Shown here: in pieces, positions 35,104 to 45,709 of the stretch | How the letters are laid out: each line of letters starts with the position of its first letter | Numbering within the stretch: the stretch's first letter is position 1 | Assembly: GCA_965644295.1 (NCBI GenBank) | Contig: CBFFRP010000439.1 | Coordinates: 1 to 64,000, forward strand | Length of the DNA: 64,000 nucleotides | From: Paraphysomonas bandaiensis | Taxonomy: Eukaryota; Chrysophyceae | Reading direction: 5' to 3' | Program-made: the position numbers and the translations under genes | Notes under the pieces: model-generated | The model's database searches: none | Told to the model about the DNA's origin: nothing | The model's input: only the letters and a program-made list of their open reading frames with translations

Positions 35104-38100
35104 TTAGTGCGATACCATAGTGTGCACATGCTGATAGTGCAGCTTCTCGGACAAGGCTTTAGTCATCACGTCTGCTGTCATCTCTGCCGTTGGCACATGA
35201 TTCAGCCTGACGATACAGCCTCCCACTTGCTCTCGAATCCAATGATACTTGATCCGAATATGCTTGGAACGTTTATGATTTACCGGGTTCTGAGCTAGAT
35301 CAATCGCACTCTTGCTGTCCATATTCAAGATTGTTGGAGACGCATTCTTACTGAGCTCAAATCCACGAATTCCGAGCTCTGTCATCACCCCTCGTATCCA
35401 TACAATCTCCTGAATTGCAGCATATGCAGCCATATATTCAGCTTCCATAGTCGACGTAGCCACTGTTGGCTGCAGTCTGGACTGCCATGCAATTGGAGCA
35501 CCCCACAGATATACGATATACCCTGTAGTGGATCTGCATGTATCCAGATCTCCGGCCCAATCTGCATCAGAGTACACACATAGAGGGTCTTCATCTGTGA
35601 AATTAGGAAATATGATACCTTGATCAACTGTATTTTCTAAATACAATAAAGTATGCAGAGCAGCTTGACATGCAGCGTACGTGGGTCTTGTGGTGAACCG
35701 GGAGAGAAGATTTACTGTATATGCCATGTCTGGTCTAGTATGCACTGCCAAATACATTAAGGCACCAATAACAGATTGATAGGGAAATGCATCAACGTAT
35801 TCTCTCTGTTTTCGAGTTTCTTCCTCTTTTGCATCCTTGGACAACTTTAGGCCAGGTGGTAGAGGTGTGGTTGCCTTGCACCGTCTCTTCTTTTCTGACA
35901 ACAAGTGATTGAATCTGGCCACAACATCTTTAGCATATGCAGACTGATGTAACTTAATCTGGCCATTATGACGCTCAATGGTAAGACCTAAATAATGCTT
36001 AAGGTCCCCCATATCTTGCATGGCATATTGAGTCTTAAAGGCGCTGATGACTTCTTCAATATGACGGCTGTCAGAGCTGAGCACAATGATATCATCTACA
36101 TACACAAGTATCATATGTAGGTTATCATCAGTACCCTTGAGTACAAATAAACATGGGTCAAGAACACATTGTTTATACCCCATCGCCTTTATACTGTCCT
36201 TCAGCATTGAATGCCAATTTCGAGGCGCTTGTTTTAGGCCATACAAACTCTTCAGAATCTTCAAACAACAGCCTTGTGGAATATCTATTCCTGCAGGTGG
36301 AGACATAAACACGTCTTCGTCCAGATCTGCATACGGAAATGCCGTTTCTACATCGAGTTGACGGAGTTGCAGATTGTATCGCAGAGCCAGTGCCAGTGCT
36401 AGCCTAAATGATACACCTTTAGCTACTGGGGAGAATGTCTCATTATAGTCGACTCCTTGTTCTTGAGTAAACCCTTTCGCCACAAGTCGAACTTTGAACT
36501 TCTTAATTTTTCCAAGATGGTCGCGCTTTACTTTAAAGACCAATTTAGATTTTATGATTTTTCGGTGTTTCGGCCTTCGGACAATCTTCCAGCATGTCCT
36601 TCGTTCAAGCTTGTGCACCTCCTTCCTGGTAGCTTCAATCCAGTATGTTCTCTGTGGAGTCTTCTTTGCTTCTGCCAGCGTCTGTGGCTCTTTAATTGTG
36701 CTGTTGGAGGAATCAAGAAACAATGAGACATCGCCGAGGACACCAACGTTAACAATGTGCCGTTTTTTTCGAGGTCGTTTTTCAGTTCTGGGATTTCGAT
36801 CTGCCCCACCTGTTGAAGATGCGCCCCGATTTGAGCGGTCAGGAGTCCTCTGTTCATTGTCACTGTCATTACAAGTCTGATCCAACTCATTTCGCAAACT
36901 ATTAAACTTGTCGGTCTGACACTTTGTAGAGTGAGTCATCTTTACTACATCTTTGATATGAATTGGAGTTTGCTCCTCGGTAGTATTTCCTTTCATATCT
37001 AATCTCCTATATGCAACAATGACTCCTCTTCTCTCTATCACTCTGGTGGTAACATAACACAGGTGTCCATCAAGATGTCTGAGGCCCACCAGGTACTGAT
37101 AGTCATTTACACTCTCTGCTGTTTCTGAGGTGTCGATTTGTAGATTATCTATTTCGTCGAAATACTCCTGTGAACGCTCTGGAATTGACTCATCAAACTG
37201 TGCATTGACTGCAACAATAATAGCATTCAGGTCTGGAATATATATTTGGTGTCCAACAGGTTGTTGACATTGTCCCATATAGTATCCAGGTTTTCCCTTT
37301 TCTTTCCACTCTTTGCGGCGCTGCTCCTTCGGCACAATAGCCCATGCCTTGCAGCCCCAGATCTTCAAGTCACTCACATCTGGTGCGGTTCCAGTAATAT
37401 ACTCAAAAGGTGAGATGTATCCTTTCGTTGTCTTCGTAGGTAACCTGTTGATCAGATATACAGCATGCAAGACTGCTTTGAACCAAAATACTGATGGCAT
37501 GCCACTATCGAGCAATATAGCAAGGGCCATCTCCTTCACTGTACGATTAGTGCGTTCCGATAGCGAATTCATTTCGGGTGTGTCACGTGGAGTCCAAGTA
37601 ACCTGTACAGTCCTTGTGCTGGTGGTTTCACGTAAGTACTGCCTGACATGTTGCCCTACTAGTTCTCCTGCGCCATCTGCATGATATCGTCGTAGTTGCA
37701 ATCCTTCTTTGACAAGTTGGGTCTCTACCATGTCCTTCATACACTTTAACACTTCACTCCCAGTCTTGTTTTTCAACCCATAAGCCCATACATGTTTTGC
37801 ATCACTGTGCTTGAATAGTAACACATGTTTGTAGCCTTCCATCGATGGCGTGTTTAGGACTTCCATCGTATCTGCACTGAGCACCCCTCTCTCCTTTGGG
37901 TTGTTGTCTAAGTTCATCAACTGGCGTGGAGTCCTGAAGTTCTTTCTCGTGAGTTTCGATCGCATGCAGGTATTACATTTGCATATCGTTTTTTTGTGTT
38001 TTTTTCTGAAATATTTCTTGTCCAGATTTATTCCATCAACTAGGCCTCGGCGGTCGGACTCAGTCAGTTTATCATAGTTGACATGGCCAAGTCTTTTGTG

Positions 38101-39621
38101 CCATAGAATTCGCTGGTCATCAAACCCCTGCTCCTCAAGTGCTGCTGAGGATTCTTCTCCAAGCTGAAGTAAGTCTTCGAGTCGAACTGGATATAATCCA
38201 TTAACACTTCTCTGTCTAATGAGTGTCTTGTTCGTAGTCTTATTTCGAATGACGACTTCATCATTATCGAACGTCACAACACAACCCCTATCTGTGATGC
38301 TCTTCATATCTACGAGGTTCTTACTTGCTTCAGGTGCGTAGTACACCTTTTTAAAGCTTCCTACATCGCCAACACTGTGTATTGACAGTTTACCTTTGTT
38401 CGCTGTGGACATCTGCCTATCAGCGCGCTGAAGGTTGGTCATGTGGTTTTTGGAGGTAAGGATCATCTTGTTGCACCCGCTGTCTAAATAAATAACATCT
38501 GACATGCTCTGTGCTAGATTCACCTCTTCTTCCACACATATCATCGATTCGTATCCCGCTTCATCTTCTGAATCATGTACAGACACTCGCGGTTTCTTCT
38601 TGTTCTTGTAGGGTGCCGTTTCCCTTCTAGAGTCTCGCCCCCGTTTAGAACTGACCACTGCAGCTTTAGCAGTCTTCAAGTGGAAGCAGTCTTTAGTCTG
38701 ATGGCCTGGGATGTCACATATCTCACACACAGGTAGCTTTGTTTTGTTATCACCCCTGTTTCTGTGATCTCTATCTTTTCTCTGTGATCTTGTCCCCTTC
38801 ATCCTCTTTATGACATGCTCTGGAGTCTTGCACTCCCTAGCAAAGTGGCCAAGTTTCTTGCACTTATTGCATCTGCCCTTTCTCTTGTGCTCTTTCCATT
38901 TACTGTCATCCACTGCTTGATTGACACTGTCTTCCCCTGAATTTTGCAACGCATGCTTGCCGAATGATGTGTTTTCATACCCTTTGATTAGGCTGCTTGC
39001 TCTTGCGTATGTCACATCGTTTGCTGTATACAGGCTGTGTGCTAGTTGGGAATATCTCTTGTCTGTGAGACCTTCCTTTAGTCGAGTGAGCTTGTCGTCT
39101 TCCGTGACTTCACGACCTAGATTCTCGAGAATCTTGGCCTGGGCTTCAACGCTGTCGACGAACTCTGCTCCTGACTGACTTGAGGTAATCTTCATTGAAT
39201 TGAACTTTGTGACCTCTGCCTGTACTGTATTCTTTTCAACATTGAGAAATCTCTCTTCCAGTGCCTGTAGTAACCCTTTTGCTGTACTTCCTTCGTAGAG
39301 AGCCGCTGTTGTGCCTGCTTTTGGGTGAGCATTGCACACTTCCATCAGGAAGGAGTACGCGGTCTCGTTCCGGGTGTTCCAGAGTTTCTTCGCTTTGCGT
39401 AGTCGCTTCTTCTGTGCATCAGTCATATGAGCTCCCGCTGGGACTGTAGAGTCTAGATCATGAATGTGCCTTGGTTTATCCTTTGAGAGGACAAGATGAG
39501 CTCGATTGTGTCTCATGAGGAATGAGGTGAAGAACTTCTTGAATTTCTTGAAGTTCAGTTCCTCGAAGGGAGGTACCTTTGAGCCTGAGGCGACATTCGT
39601 GAAATTTCCATCCGCTGCCAT
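35104..39621 (-). CDS. Copia gag-pol polyprotein, 1505 residues
   Basis: A single uninterrupted frame. In order: a gag region with two zinc knuckles of the C-x2-C-x4-H-x4-C form (CNKCKKLGHFAREC, about residue 250; CEICDIPGHQTKDC, about 300); protease motif YLDSGCNK (about 380); integrase zinc-binding region (WHKRLGHVNYDKL to CNTCMRSK, about 510-560) and catalytic core with the acidic triad in SADTMEV, YHADGAGEL and NSLSERTNR (about 590-700); reverse transcriptase with LYGLKQAPRNWH and the YVDDIIV active site (about 1020-1200); and RNase H (YSDADWAGDLDTCRSTTGY and STMEAEYMAA, about 1370-1440). The order integrase before reverse transcriptase defines copia. The start codon overlaps the last base of the 5' LTR. 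All catalytic residues I can check are present, so it may be active. Confidence 0.97.
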   Translation of the reverse strand: MAADGNFTNVASGSKVPPFEELNFKKFKKFFTSFLMRHNRAHLVLSKDKPRHIHDLDSTVPAGAHMTDAQKKRLRKAKKLWNTRNETAYSFLMEVCNAHPKAGTTAALYEGSTAKGLLQALEERFLNVEKNTVQAEVTKFNSMKITSSQSGAEFVDSVEAQAKILENLGREVTEDDKLTRLKEGLTDKRYSQLAHSLYTANDVTYARASSLIKGYENTSFGKHALQNSGEDSVNQAVDDSKWKEHKRKGRCNKCKKLGHFARECKTPEHVIKRMKGTRSQRKDRDHRNRGDNKTKLPVCEICDIPGHQTKDCFHLKTAKAAVVSSKRGRDSRRETAPYKNKKKPRVSVHDSEDEAGYESMICVEEEVNLAQSMSDVIYLDSGCNKMILTSKNHMTNLQRADRQMSTANKGKLSIHSVGDVGSFKKVYYAPEASKNLVDMKSITDRGCVVTFDNDEVVIRNKTTNKTLIRQRSVNGLYPVRLEDLLQLGEESSAALEEQGFDDQRILWHKRLGHVNYDKLTESDRRGLVDGINLDKKYFRKKHKKTICKCNTCMRSKLTRKNFRTPRQLMNLDNNPKERGVLSADTMEVLNTPSMEGYKHVLLFKHSDAKHVWAYGLKNKTGSEVLKCMKDMVETQLVKEGLQLRRYHADGAGELVGQHVRQYLRETTSTRTVQVTWTPRDTPEMNSLSERTNRTVKEMALAILLDSGMPSVFWFKAVLHAVYLINRLPTKTTKGYISPFEYITGTAPDVSDLKIWGCKAWAIVPKEQRRKEWKEKGKPGYYMGQCQQPVGHQIYIPDLNAIIVAVNAQFDESIPERSQEYFDEIDNLQIDTSETAESVNDYQYLVGLRHLDGHLCYVTTRVIERRGVIVAYRRLDMKGNTTEEQTPIHIKDVVKMTHSTKCQTDKFNSLRNELDQTCNDSDNEQRTPDRSNRGASSTGGADRNPRTEKRPRKKRHIVNVGVLGDVSLFLDSSNSTIKEPQTLAEAKKTPQRTYWIEATRKEVHKLERRTCWKIVRRPKHRKIIKSKLVFKVKRDHLGKIKKFKVRLVAKGFTQEQGVDYNETFSPVAKGVSFRLALALALRYNLQLRQLDVETAFPYADLDEDVFMSPPAGIDIPQGCCLKILKSLYGLKQAPRNWHSMLKDSIKAMGYKQCVLDPCLFVLKGTDDNLHMILVYVDDIIVLSSDSRHIEEVISAFKTQYAMQDMGDLKHYLGLTIERHNGQIKLHQSAYAKDVVARFNHLLSEKKRRCKATTPLPPGLKLSKDAKEEETRKQREYVDAFPYQSVIGALMYLAVHTRPDMAYTVNLLSRFTTRPTYAACQAALHTLLYLENTVDQGIIFPNFTDEDPLCVYSDADWAGDLDTCRSTTGYIVYLWGAPIAWQSRLQPTVATSTMEAEYMAAYAAIQEIVWIRGVMTELGIRGFELSKNASPTILNMDSKSAIDLAQNPVNHKRSKHIRIKYHWIREQVGGCIVRLNHVPTAEMTADVMTKALSEKLHYQHVHTMVSH
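39608..39620 (-). other. Probable primer-binding site inside the gag start
   Basis: Immediately after the 5' LTR the minus strand reads TGGCAGCGGATGG. TGG right after the LTR is the complement of a tRNA 3' CCA end, as expected for the primer site. It lies within the first codons of gag-pol, so primer binding and coding overlap. The tRNA is not identified. Confidence 0.6.
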
Positions 39622-39927
39622 ATTAATTTACGCTTTTAGTTAGTGCAATATTGACTGATTGATATTATAGGAGATATAGTAAGTTTATGATGTTGTAGCC
39701 CTGTGAGTTAGGAACCACGTCATTCACCAACATCAACATTCTGTTCTACAAATCATATCTTTAACAGCTACTATATTTTCAGTTTCTTTGTATACTTGTA
39801 ATAGCTACTCCTATACTGTAGTCATGTATATTCTGTATTTCATTGCTACATAGAATACAGGATAACTACTAGCGATTGACTTTACCAAACTTCAAGTACG
39901 CACGTAGGAGTTGGTTGTAGTTCAATA
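39621..39927 (-). repeat. 5' LTR of the copia element
   Basis: A 307-bp direct repeat matching 34749-35055 with no difference I can see. It should carry the promoter of the element. Confidence 0.96.
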
Positions 39928-40130
39928 CAGAAATCCTGAAGTTAGCAGATGTCAGCAGATATATCAACAATCTGCTTGCTAACTACGTTTGCTTGTGAGA
40001 CAAAAGTACTTGTATCTTGATGACGCACAAACAGCTTTCGTAGAGTTAAATAGTTGGATATCAGAGTTGAGCACTAGTTAGTTAAATTGCAATGATAAAT
40101 TAGTTCTGACTCATTAACACCTATTGCTGA
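39928..40130 (+). repeat. 510-bp dispersed repeat, right part of the split copy
   Basis: This continues from 34748 after the copia insertion. It contains GACGCACAAACAGCTTTCGT and the family end AACACCTATTGCTGATAATA. Confidence 0.8.
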
Positions 40131-40441
40131 TAATAAAACACATTCATTACAGTATATTTTGACTACTCCGACGTCTTCTGTATACATCAATACAAGGCAG
40201 CGCAGACTCACAGCAGGAAACAGTGCAAATAAGATCAGCAATCAGATAGCTGTTTATTCATGCATTTGTTGGTAGACTTCCAAAAACGTTTGGTCGAAAT
40301 ATGATGCCATCGGATATATTATTTTTTATAGATGTTGACAATGCCTTGTACGTTCAATATAGGTTTGATATCACTCTTATTTCAAAAACCATTGTGACAA
40401 TCGTGTGCATAAGATTTGTGGACGGGTAGACGAAAACCGAT

Positions 40442-40687
40442 ATGAAGAATTATCTCTCAACAAGGCGAAGGAGAACAACAGAAGCGACAGTAATTGGTTA
40501 TCGTGCCTTTGCCCAGGCGCTGTCGACAACAGAGACCGCAGCACTAGTTGAGGTTCCTGAATCAATATCTTGGTCTGTCATTGAGTGCTTTGGCCTCAGC
40601 AGTGAGGCTATTGACACTCACAGACGCCGTATCCAAAAAGTGAGACGAGAGATCCGACTCACAGTGGAGTATTGCCAGCAAGGTTAG
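40442..40687 (+). CDS. Doubtful short ORF, 81 codons
   Basis: An Arg-rich start (STRRRRTTEATVIGYRAF) is followed by an amphipathic stretch. No motif is recognised, and I could not extend it through a convincing intron, although GTTAGT at its end could be a donor. It lies between the copia island and the DTW gene. It may be chance or the first exon of an unrecognised gene. Confidence 0.25.
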   Translation: MKNYLSTRRRRTTEATVIGYRAFAQALSTTETAALVEVPESISWSVIECFGLSSEAIDTHRRRIQKVRREIRLTVEYCQQG

Positions 40688-41750
40688 TTGGGCTACAGCT
40701 CCCACAGCAAAAAATTTCGCACTTTTCCCTCTATTCTCCGATATGACACTGAAGTTGTACCTATTATGTTTCCTGTTCATAGCGGTGATAAGGTATAAGT
40801 GCTGGTGATACAGCTTTGGTGAATAGCCCTTATCGGCTGGTTGTATTCGTATGTATGCGGTTGAGCTCGATGTCGACGGCGTTGTTCGAACAATCCTGCA
40901 GTACCAATTGCAATATACAGTTGATGCGGCACGGGTGACTATCAAAATCGTGTTTTACTTATAAAGGATGGCTACCAGAGCATGAAGAAGAGACCAGTAG
41001 TGGTTGTGGGACAAAAAGGAGGAATTGCAAGGGGCACGTACCGATAAAGGTATGTATGATGTTTGTAACTATGTACCTGCCTGTACCTATATCATATCGT
41101 ATACCTAATTTTGGTAATATGGAGAAATCTGCATGAAACGCTGAATAATTCTATCAAAAGTGATCGCCGTATGTGTATGCTAGTATTATATACATACTTG
41201 TGCATGCATTCTATAAGACCATCATCACGCCTATCATGCATCTCACATTATATTATTGCCATGAATATACCACCAACACCATATATGTGACACTTAATAT
41301 TCATTATTGCATACGCTCCACACATTCCACATATAGGCATACCTGCATTGGCACTGATTCTCTATCATGCACATCCATCCGTTGCACTATCCACATGTCT
41401 ATGCGTATTATCATCAGCATGCTGTAGCATAGTGTACATGTGCTTGCTCTGGATCCATGTCTTGTCATAACACTTATGCATGTGAATATGATGGATGTGC
41501 GTGCATAGCATACGTATGCAATGTGTTTCCTGAGGCTATCGGTGCACTGTGTAGTCCTCATTTTCCATTGAAGTGTGCTGGACCATACTCACTGCGATTC
41601 GTGCTGATTGGAGTGCAAACTCGCTGGTCAAGTGGACAAGTGGACAGTGCAGTGAAGGACGCGATGGTTTCAACCGTAGTGGGTCAACACACATCTCAAG
41701 TGCTGCACTGGCCTCTGTATTTTATGTATTATTTGGAATACTGCTTTGTC

Positions 41751-42019
41751 TATACCTGCATATGTCTACCTGTACACTGTACCTGTATATACCTGCATAT
41801 GTCTACCTGTACACTGTACCTGTATATACCTGCATATGTCTACCTGTACACTGTACCTGTATATACCTGCATATGTCTACCTGTACACTGTACCTGTATA
41901 TACCTGCATATGTCTACCTGTACACTGTACCTGTATATACCTGCATATGTCTACCTGTACACTGTACCTGTATATACCTGCATATGTCTACCTGTACACT
42001 GTACCTGTATATGTATACC
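41751..42019. repeat. 37-bp minisatellite, seven copies
   Basis: Seven head-to-tail copies of a 37-bp unit containing CTGCATATGTCTACCTGTAC and ACTGTACCTGTATATAC. The units are continuous with no spacers. The array sits about 100 bp upstream of the DTW gene start. Because 37 is not a multiple of three, all forward frames stay open across it, giving false ORFs. Confidence 0.95.
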
Positions 42020-42118
42020 TGTCCCTGCTGTATATACAGGGACGTATGTTTAGCTCATGTGCTGTGCACTCTCAGGCTGCTGTGGACCGTGTGAGCCACT
42101 GAGAGAGTGTGTATCGGT

Positions 42119-43462
42119 ATGGATATAAGCAGGCACCATGATCTCACTCTTCGCGCCTACTATCGCTCTATGTATGAGTGGGAGAGATCAGTGGAAGGGA
42201 GGAGCAGCAGGTGCAGGGAGTGCTGGTTGAGGCCTCAGGACTGCTTCTGCGGCCCCCTCCGCACCCGCCGCGACCTCTACAGGACTCTGCAGAGGGAGAG
42301 GAAGGGAGAGGATGTGCCTGTGACTGTGACTGTCACCGTGTACTATCACTATCAAGAGGTGGGGCGCAGCGCGAACACCCTCCACATACTGCCCGTGCTG
42401 TGCCCGGAGACCTGTGAGACTTTAGTGTTCGGGGATGTGAAGGGAGAGGAGGCCCTCGTGCAAAGGATAGCGGACGAGCAGGATCAGGAGAGGGTTAGGA
42501 CCTGCGTTCTCTACCCCTCAGAGGACAGCGTCTCCCTGGCGGAGTGGATGGAAACTAACGCACTGTCGCCACTGACCCAGACAGAGGGAGAGAGACCCCA
42601 CAAGCGAAGTAGCAGTGATATGAGCATTAATATGGTTGTACTCGACGGAACATACTCGCACGCTCGAAGACAGGTGTTCTGCATTAGTAGTCGTAGTAGT
42701 GGTATCTAACAGCACTACAGATGAAGCATCTTCGGCAGTGTTTGTGCAGGGTCGGGCAGAAGCGTGGGAAAGAATACAAATTACCTGTGGTACGGCTGGA
42801 CTTGGAGGCTGGACAGTGTGCCTCTGCTATTATAGGGGTCATGCGTCAACCGTCTGGAGATAAGATATGCTCACTTCAGGCTGTTGTCATGGCTATGCGA
42901 CAGGCTGGAGTGGATGAGGCTGTATGTGGGGCGCTGGAGGAAGATCTATCCCAATGGCTGGCTCATATTCTTGAAAGTAAAATTAAATTTGGAAAAGGCC
43001 GGATCCAAGTGCCTAAAGTGGGTGAGCGTCTTGGGGACCCAGCTCGCTACCAGCCCATTGACTCTGTGGCCCGCTTTCTCCAGGTAAGGCGAGGTCACCA
43101 GGAGAAAAATATTAGTGTATCACTTCCTGTATCAATAGGCGTCTGAGGGTAATCCTAGCATGACACATACTCCTCTCGTTGGTGACCGCAGCTGTGTGAT
43201 TGGGGTATTCTCTGAACGACCCCTGCATCCTCCACCTCGGCTGCGCGCCATGCTGATTCTTCAACCCACCTACAGGTTTTCGGTGTTGGCCGTAGCTGGT
43301 GGCGGTACTGATGGGAGTCGCAAGGGTCGCAAGAGACAGGCTAAAATGTGCAGACAAGTAACGATTACGCCAACATGCGATACGGATCTAGATACAAATG
43401 TGCAGCAGCACCCACACCTGGACACTGTTAGGATTAGCCACTGCCGCTGCAGCTCTGAGTGA
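42119..43462 (+). CDS. DTW-domain tRNA-uridine aminocarboxypropyltransferase, 413 residues
   Basis: Three exons (42119-42673, 42721-43083 and 43139-43462) give 1242 bases in frame, stop TGA. The DTW/TDD family transfers the 3-amino-3-carboxypropyl group of S-adenosylmethionine to uridine in tRNA (acp3U). The pattern is visible in order: a Cys-rich start RCRECWLRPQDCFCGP (about residue 33), the strand THILP-like NTLHILPVLCP (about 95), VRTCVLYPSED (about 130) and the signature region MVVLDGTYSHAR (about 175), followed by ICSLQAVVMAMRQAG, equivalent to the usual STLEA helix (about 245). The signature Trp of D-x-T-W is Tyr here. The last exon is a poorly conserved tail. The first ATG in frame, 42119, is used. 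Confidence 0.85.
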
Positions 43463-43751
43463 TATTAATTATAGACATTATATATAGCCACATGTAGTGA
43501 ATTTTATTGGTGTACAATACATATGCAACGCGAAGTAAGGCATTCAGTAAATAAACGACTTAAACGACGCAAGATTGATGATTGTAAAGCTAGGTAAAGA
43601 TTGATGATTGTAATCATAATTCAATAATAACCATGGATTACCGATATCGCAAGAATTTGCAAGTGATAAGCATATACAGGGCAATCTGCTTTCGATTATT
43701 ACGCCCTAACCATACTTTGCAATGTGACACATTGTTTAATAAATAGGATAT

Positions 43752-44831
43752 TTACACTAATTTCATATCTTCGGAATACTTGTTGAACGAATAACTCTCA
43801 TAGCAGACACCCCTCGTCAGAATGAATTGTGGCACAATGCAATTTCCAGTACTTCTCACCCTCAAATCAAAATTCGTATACATATCCCGAGGTGTCTCAC
43901 ACAGGTACCTATATGCAATGCACAGAACGAGAAAAAGTCAAGAAAAGAGGCATATACTTGGCAAACTTTATGCTTACTGGTCATGATGCGGGTGATGCAT
44001 GCAATAATGATGTTTCCCAGACTCTTCGTCGGACACGCCTTGTAGGAGAAAGAGCTCAGCGTGATTCCGGTCCCAAATCTTGTTCGACAACTTCTCGGTA
44101 CTTCTAATCCATTCACCTGTTGCCCACCAGAAATTGCCACTGTAATGCCACACACCCATTCCGTCCTTCTGCTTTCCTACTCCGCAGGTGCTGTAACCAT
44201 ACACTGTCAATGCAAGCAAGCACACTTGAAAGCGCTCAACAAGGAAGTACGTCATGTATCGCCGCCAATCTGAGGTGCTCTGGGTATCGTGAGTGATGCC
44301 CTTCGTATGCAAATACAAATATAGAGTGTCCTTTGGAGCTGCATCTGCAAAGTGCTGCATAAATGAAAGGGTGGCAAACTCTCCCTCAGCGCCATGGAGC
44401 GGCTCGATAACTCGCCCTCTCCCACCGGTGAATTTCCTAAACAAACGATGAGACACACACACCTCCGTGGTGCTCCCCGTGAAGGTGGCGTATAGGTCGG
44501 CTACATCTATAGCGCCACTGTGGCTGAGAGTTTCCAGCAGCTCATATAACACAGACAGAGAGAGCTCGCTGCTGCCGGTCTCACGCGAGGGGAATCCTGC
44601 ATGCAAAAACACCACCACTCTGCTAGATAAATCCACCGAACCACTCCGAATACTTTGAATGGACAGAGAGGGAGACAGAGGGGGGAGGAAGGGAGATGCG
44701 GGGGATGAGCATAGTCGGAGATCTTCTCTCACTGCTCCTCTATCACTGACACTAACATAGCCATCAGCACCAGCACGTGACACGCATACCGACAGCATCA
44801 GCGACAGGGACACGAGCAGCCATCGAAACAT
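43752..44831 (-). CDS. Secreted or Golgi glycosyltransferase-like protein, 336 residues
   Basis: Two exons (44831-43978 and 43908-43752) join in frame (1011 bases). A signal peptide or signal anchor (WLLVSLSLMLSVCVSRAGA) starts the protein. The central part contains YLYLHTKGITHDT, DWRRYMTYFLVERF and WHYSGNFWWATGEWI (about residues 195-265). An HTKG motif followed by WR, then HYSGNFWW, is a pattern I associate with a glycosyltransferase-like family of protists and algae, but I cannot name the donor or product. It probably acts in the secretory pathway. It is tail to tail with the DTW gene (289 bp) and head to head with the small gene at 45276. Confidence 0.65.
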
Positions 44832-45275
44832 CAGTCCTAATGCACTTGGATGAGAATGAGACCAACGGGAAGGTATGACTGACAGCAGCGCAAGGACAGG
44901 ACCATGCCTTACTATGGTATTGAGATCACGCGTGTGACAGTCACAGTGACTGATCTGCCCGCAGGCAGGCTGTACCTCGAGACCTCGACATACGCACAGC
45001 AGTACTGCTCTATCGTACTGCTGTATAGACTACGTCGTACCGGATAAGGTATAGAACTACTGTATGGAAGTACGCTATAGTACTGCTGTACAGTACTTCT
45101 ATATAGAACTTGCATACTACTGCATCGTGCTCTGTATAGAACTACTGTATGGAAGTGGAAGTACAGAGTATTACTGCTGTACAGTACTGTTGTACAGTAT
45201 GCTGCTGTATAGCAGTACGGATAGGAGGGCAGAGGAGGATCCTGGCTGTTATTACAAGCAGCTGAACTCAGCGTC

Positions 45276-45709
45276 ATGTGGAGGGATATGGATGGAGGAT
45301 TACTGTTCTCTGGATCAGTCATTATCAGCGCATGTGTGAGGAGTGTGTACAGGACGGACCGCAGTCTGTCTCTGTCTCCTTCGTCTCTGCTGCTGGTACA
45401 GTCTGTTTGTAAGACTGACACTGACGACAGCACAGCAAACAGCGATAGCGGGAACTGCCAAGCAGACATCGCCAGGAATGACTCAGAGTTCTCGTTAGGT
45501 GACAGAGTGTGGATGTGCTGATGTGCATGGTATGCTAATAGTCTTCAGGTATGAGTCGATCCAAGTCACTGGCTGAGATCGCCCAGTACAACTACAGCTC
45601 CATGGGCCTCTGCTCCGGCGGTAAAATCACTATCGAAATTCTGAAATTTTGTGGTAGTGCTGTTGTTATAGTGGGGATTTGTTGGCGAGTTTTGGAAGCG
45701 ACGAAATGA
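45276..45709 (+). CDS. Small membrane-associated protein of unknown function, 127 residues
   Basis: Two exons (45276-45498 and 45549-45709) separated by a 50-bp intron give 128 codons including TGA. The N-terminus has a modest hydrophobic stretch (GGLLFSGSVIISACV), then a Ser/Thr/Asp-rich linker. The second exon encodes SLAEIAQYNYSSMGLCSGG and one likely membrane helix (CGSAVVIVGICWRVL). I recognise no family. Met codons at 45276 and 45288 are both possible starts. It is head to head with the glycos­yltransferase-like gene, with 444 bp between start codons. Confidence 0.5.

Larger units (their letters stand above)
34749..39927 (-). mobile_element. Intact Ty1/copia LTR retrotransposon, 5179 bp
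   Basis: Two LTRs of 307 bp (34749-35055 and 39621-39927), between which I can see no difference, enclose one open gag-pol frame on the minus strand. The element is flanked by a 5-bp target duplication CAGAA (34744-34748 and 39928-39932). The LTR termini are TATTGAA and TTAATA. A primer-binding site starts right after the 5' LTR, and a purine tract (GAGTGGGAG) lies right before the 3' LTR. Identical LTRs and an unbroken frame point to a very recent insertion. Confidence 0.97.

Noticed and set aside
35107-39449. Plus-strand ORFs within the copia element
   Set aside because: They are antisense to the intact gag-pol frame.
41751-42019. CRISPR-like direct repeats
   Set aside because: The 37-bp units are joined directly without spacers and the genome is eukaryotic; this is a minisatellite.
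41457-42102. Three overlapping ORFs of 118-198 codons
   Set aside because: They exist because the 37-bp minisatellite has no stop in any forward frame; the protein sequence is a repeat of the same unit.
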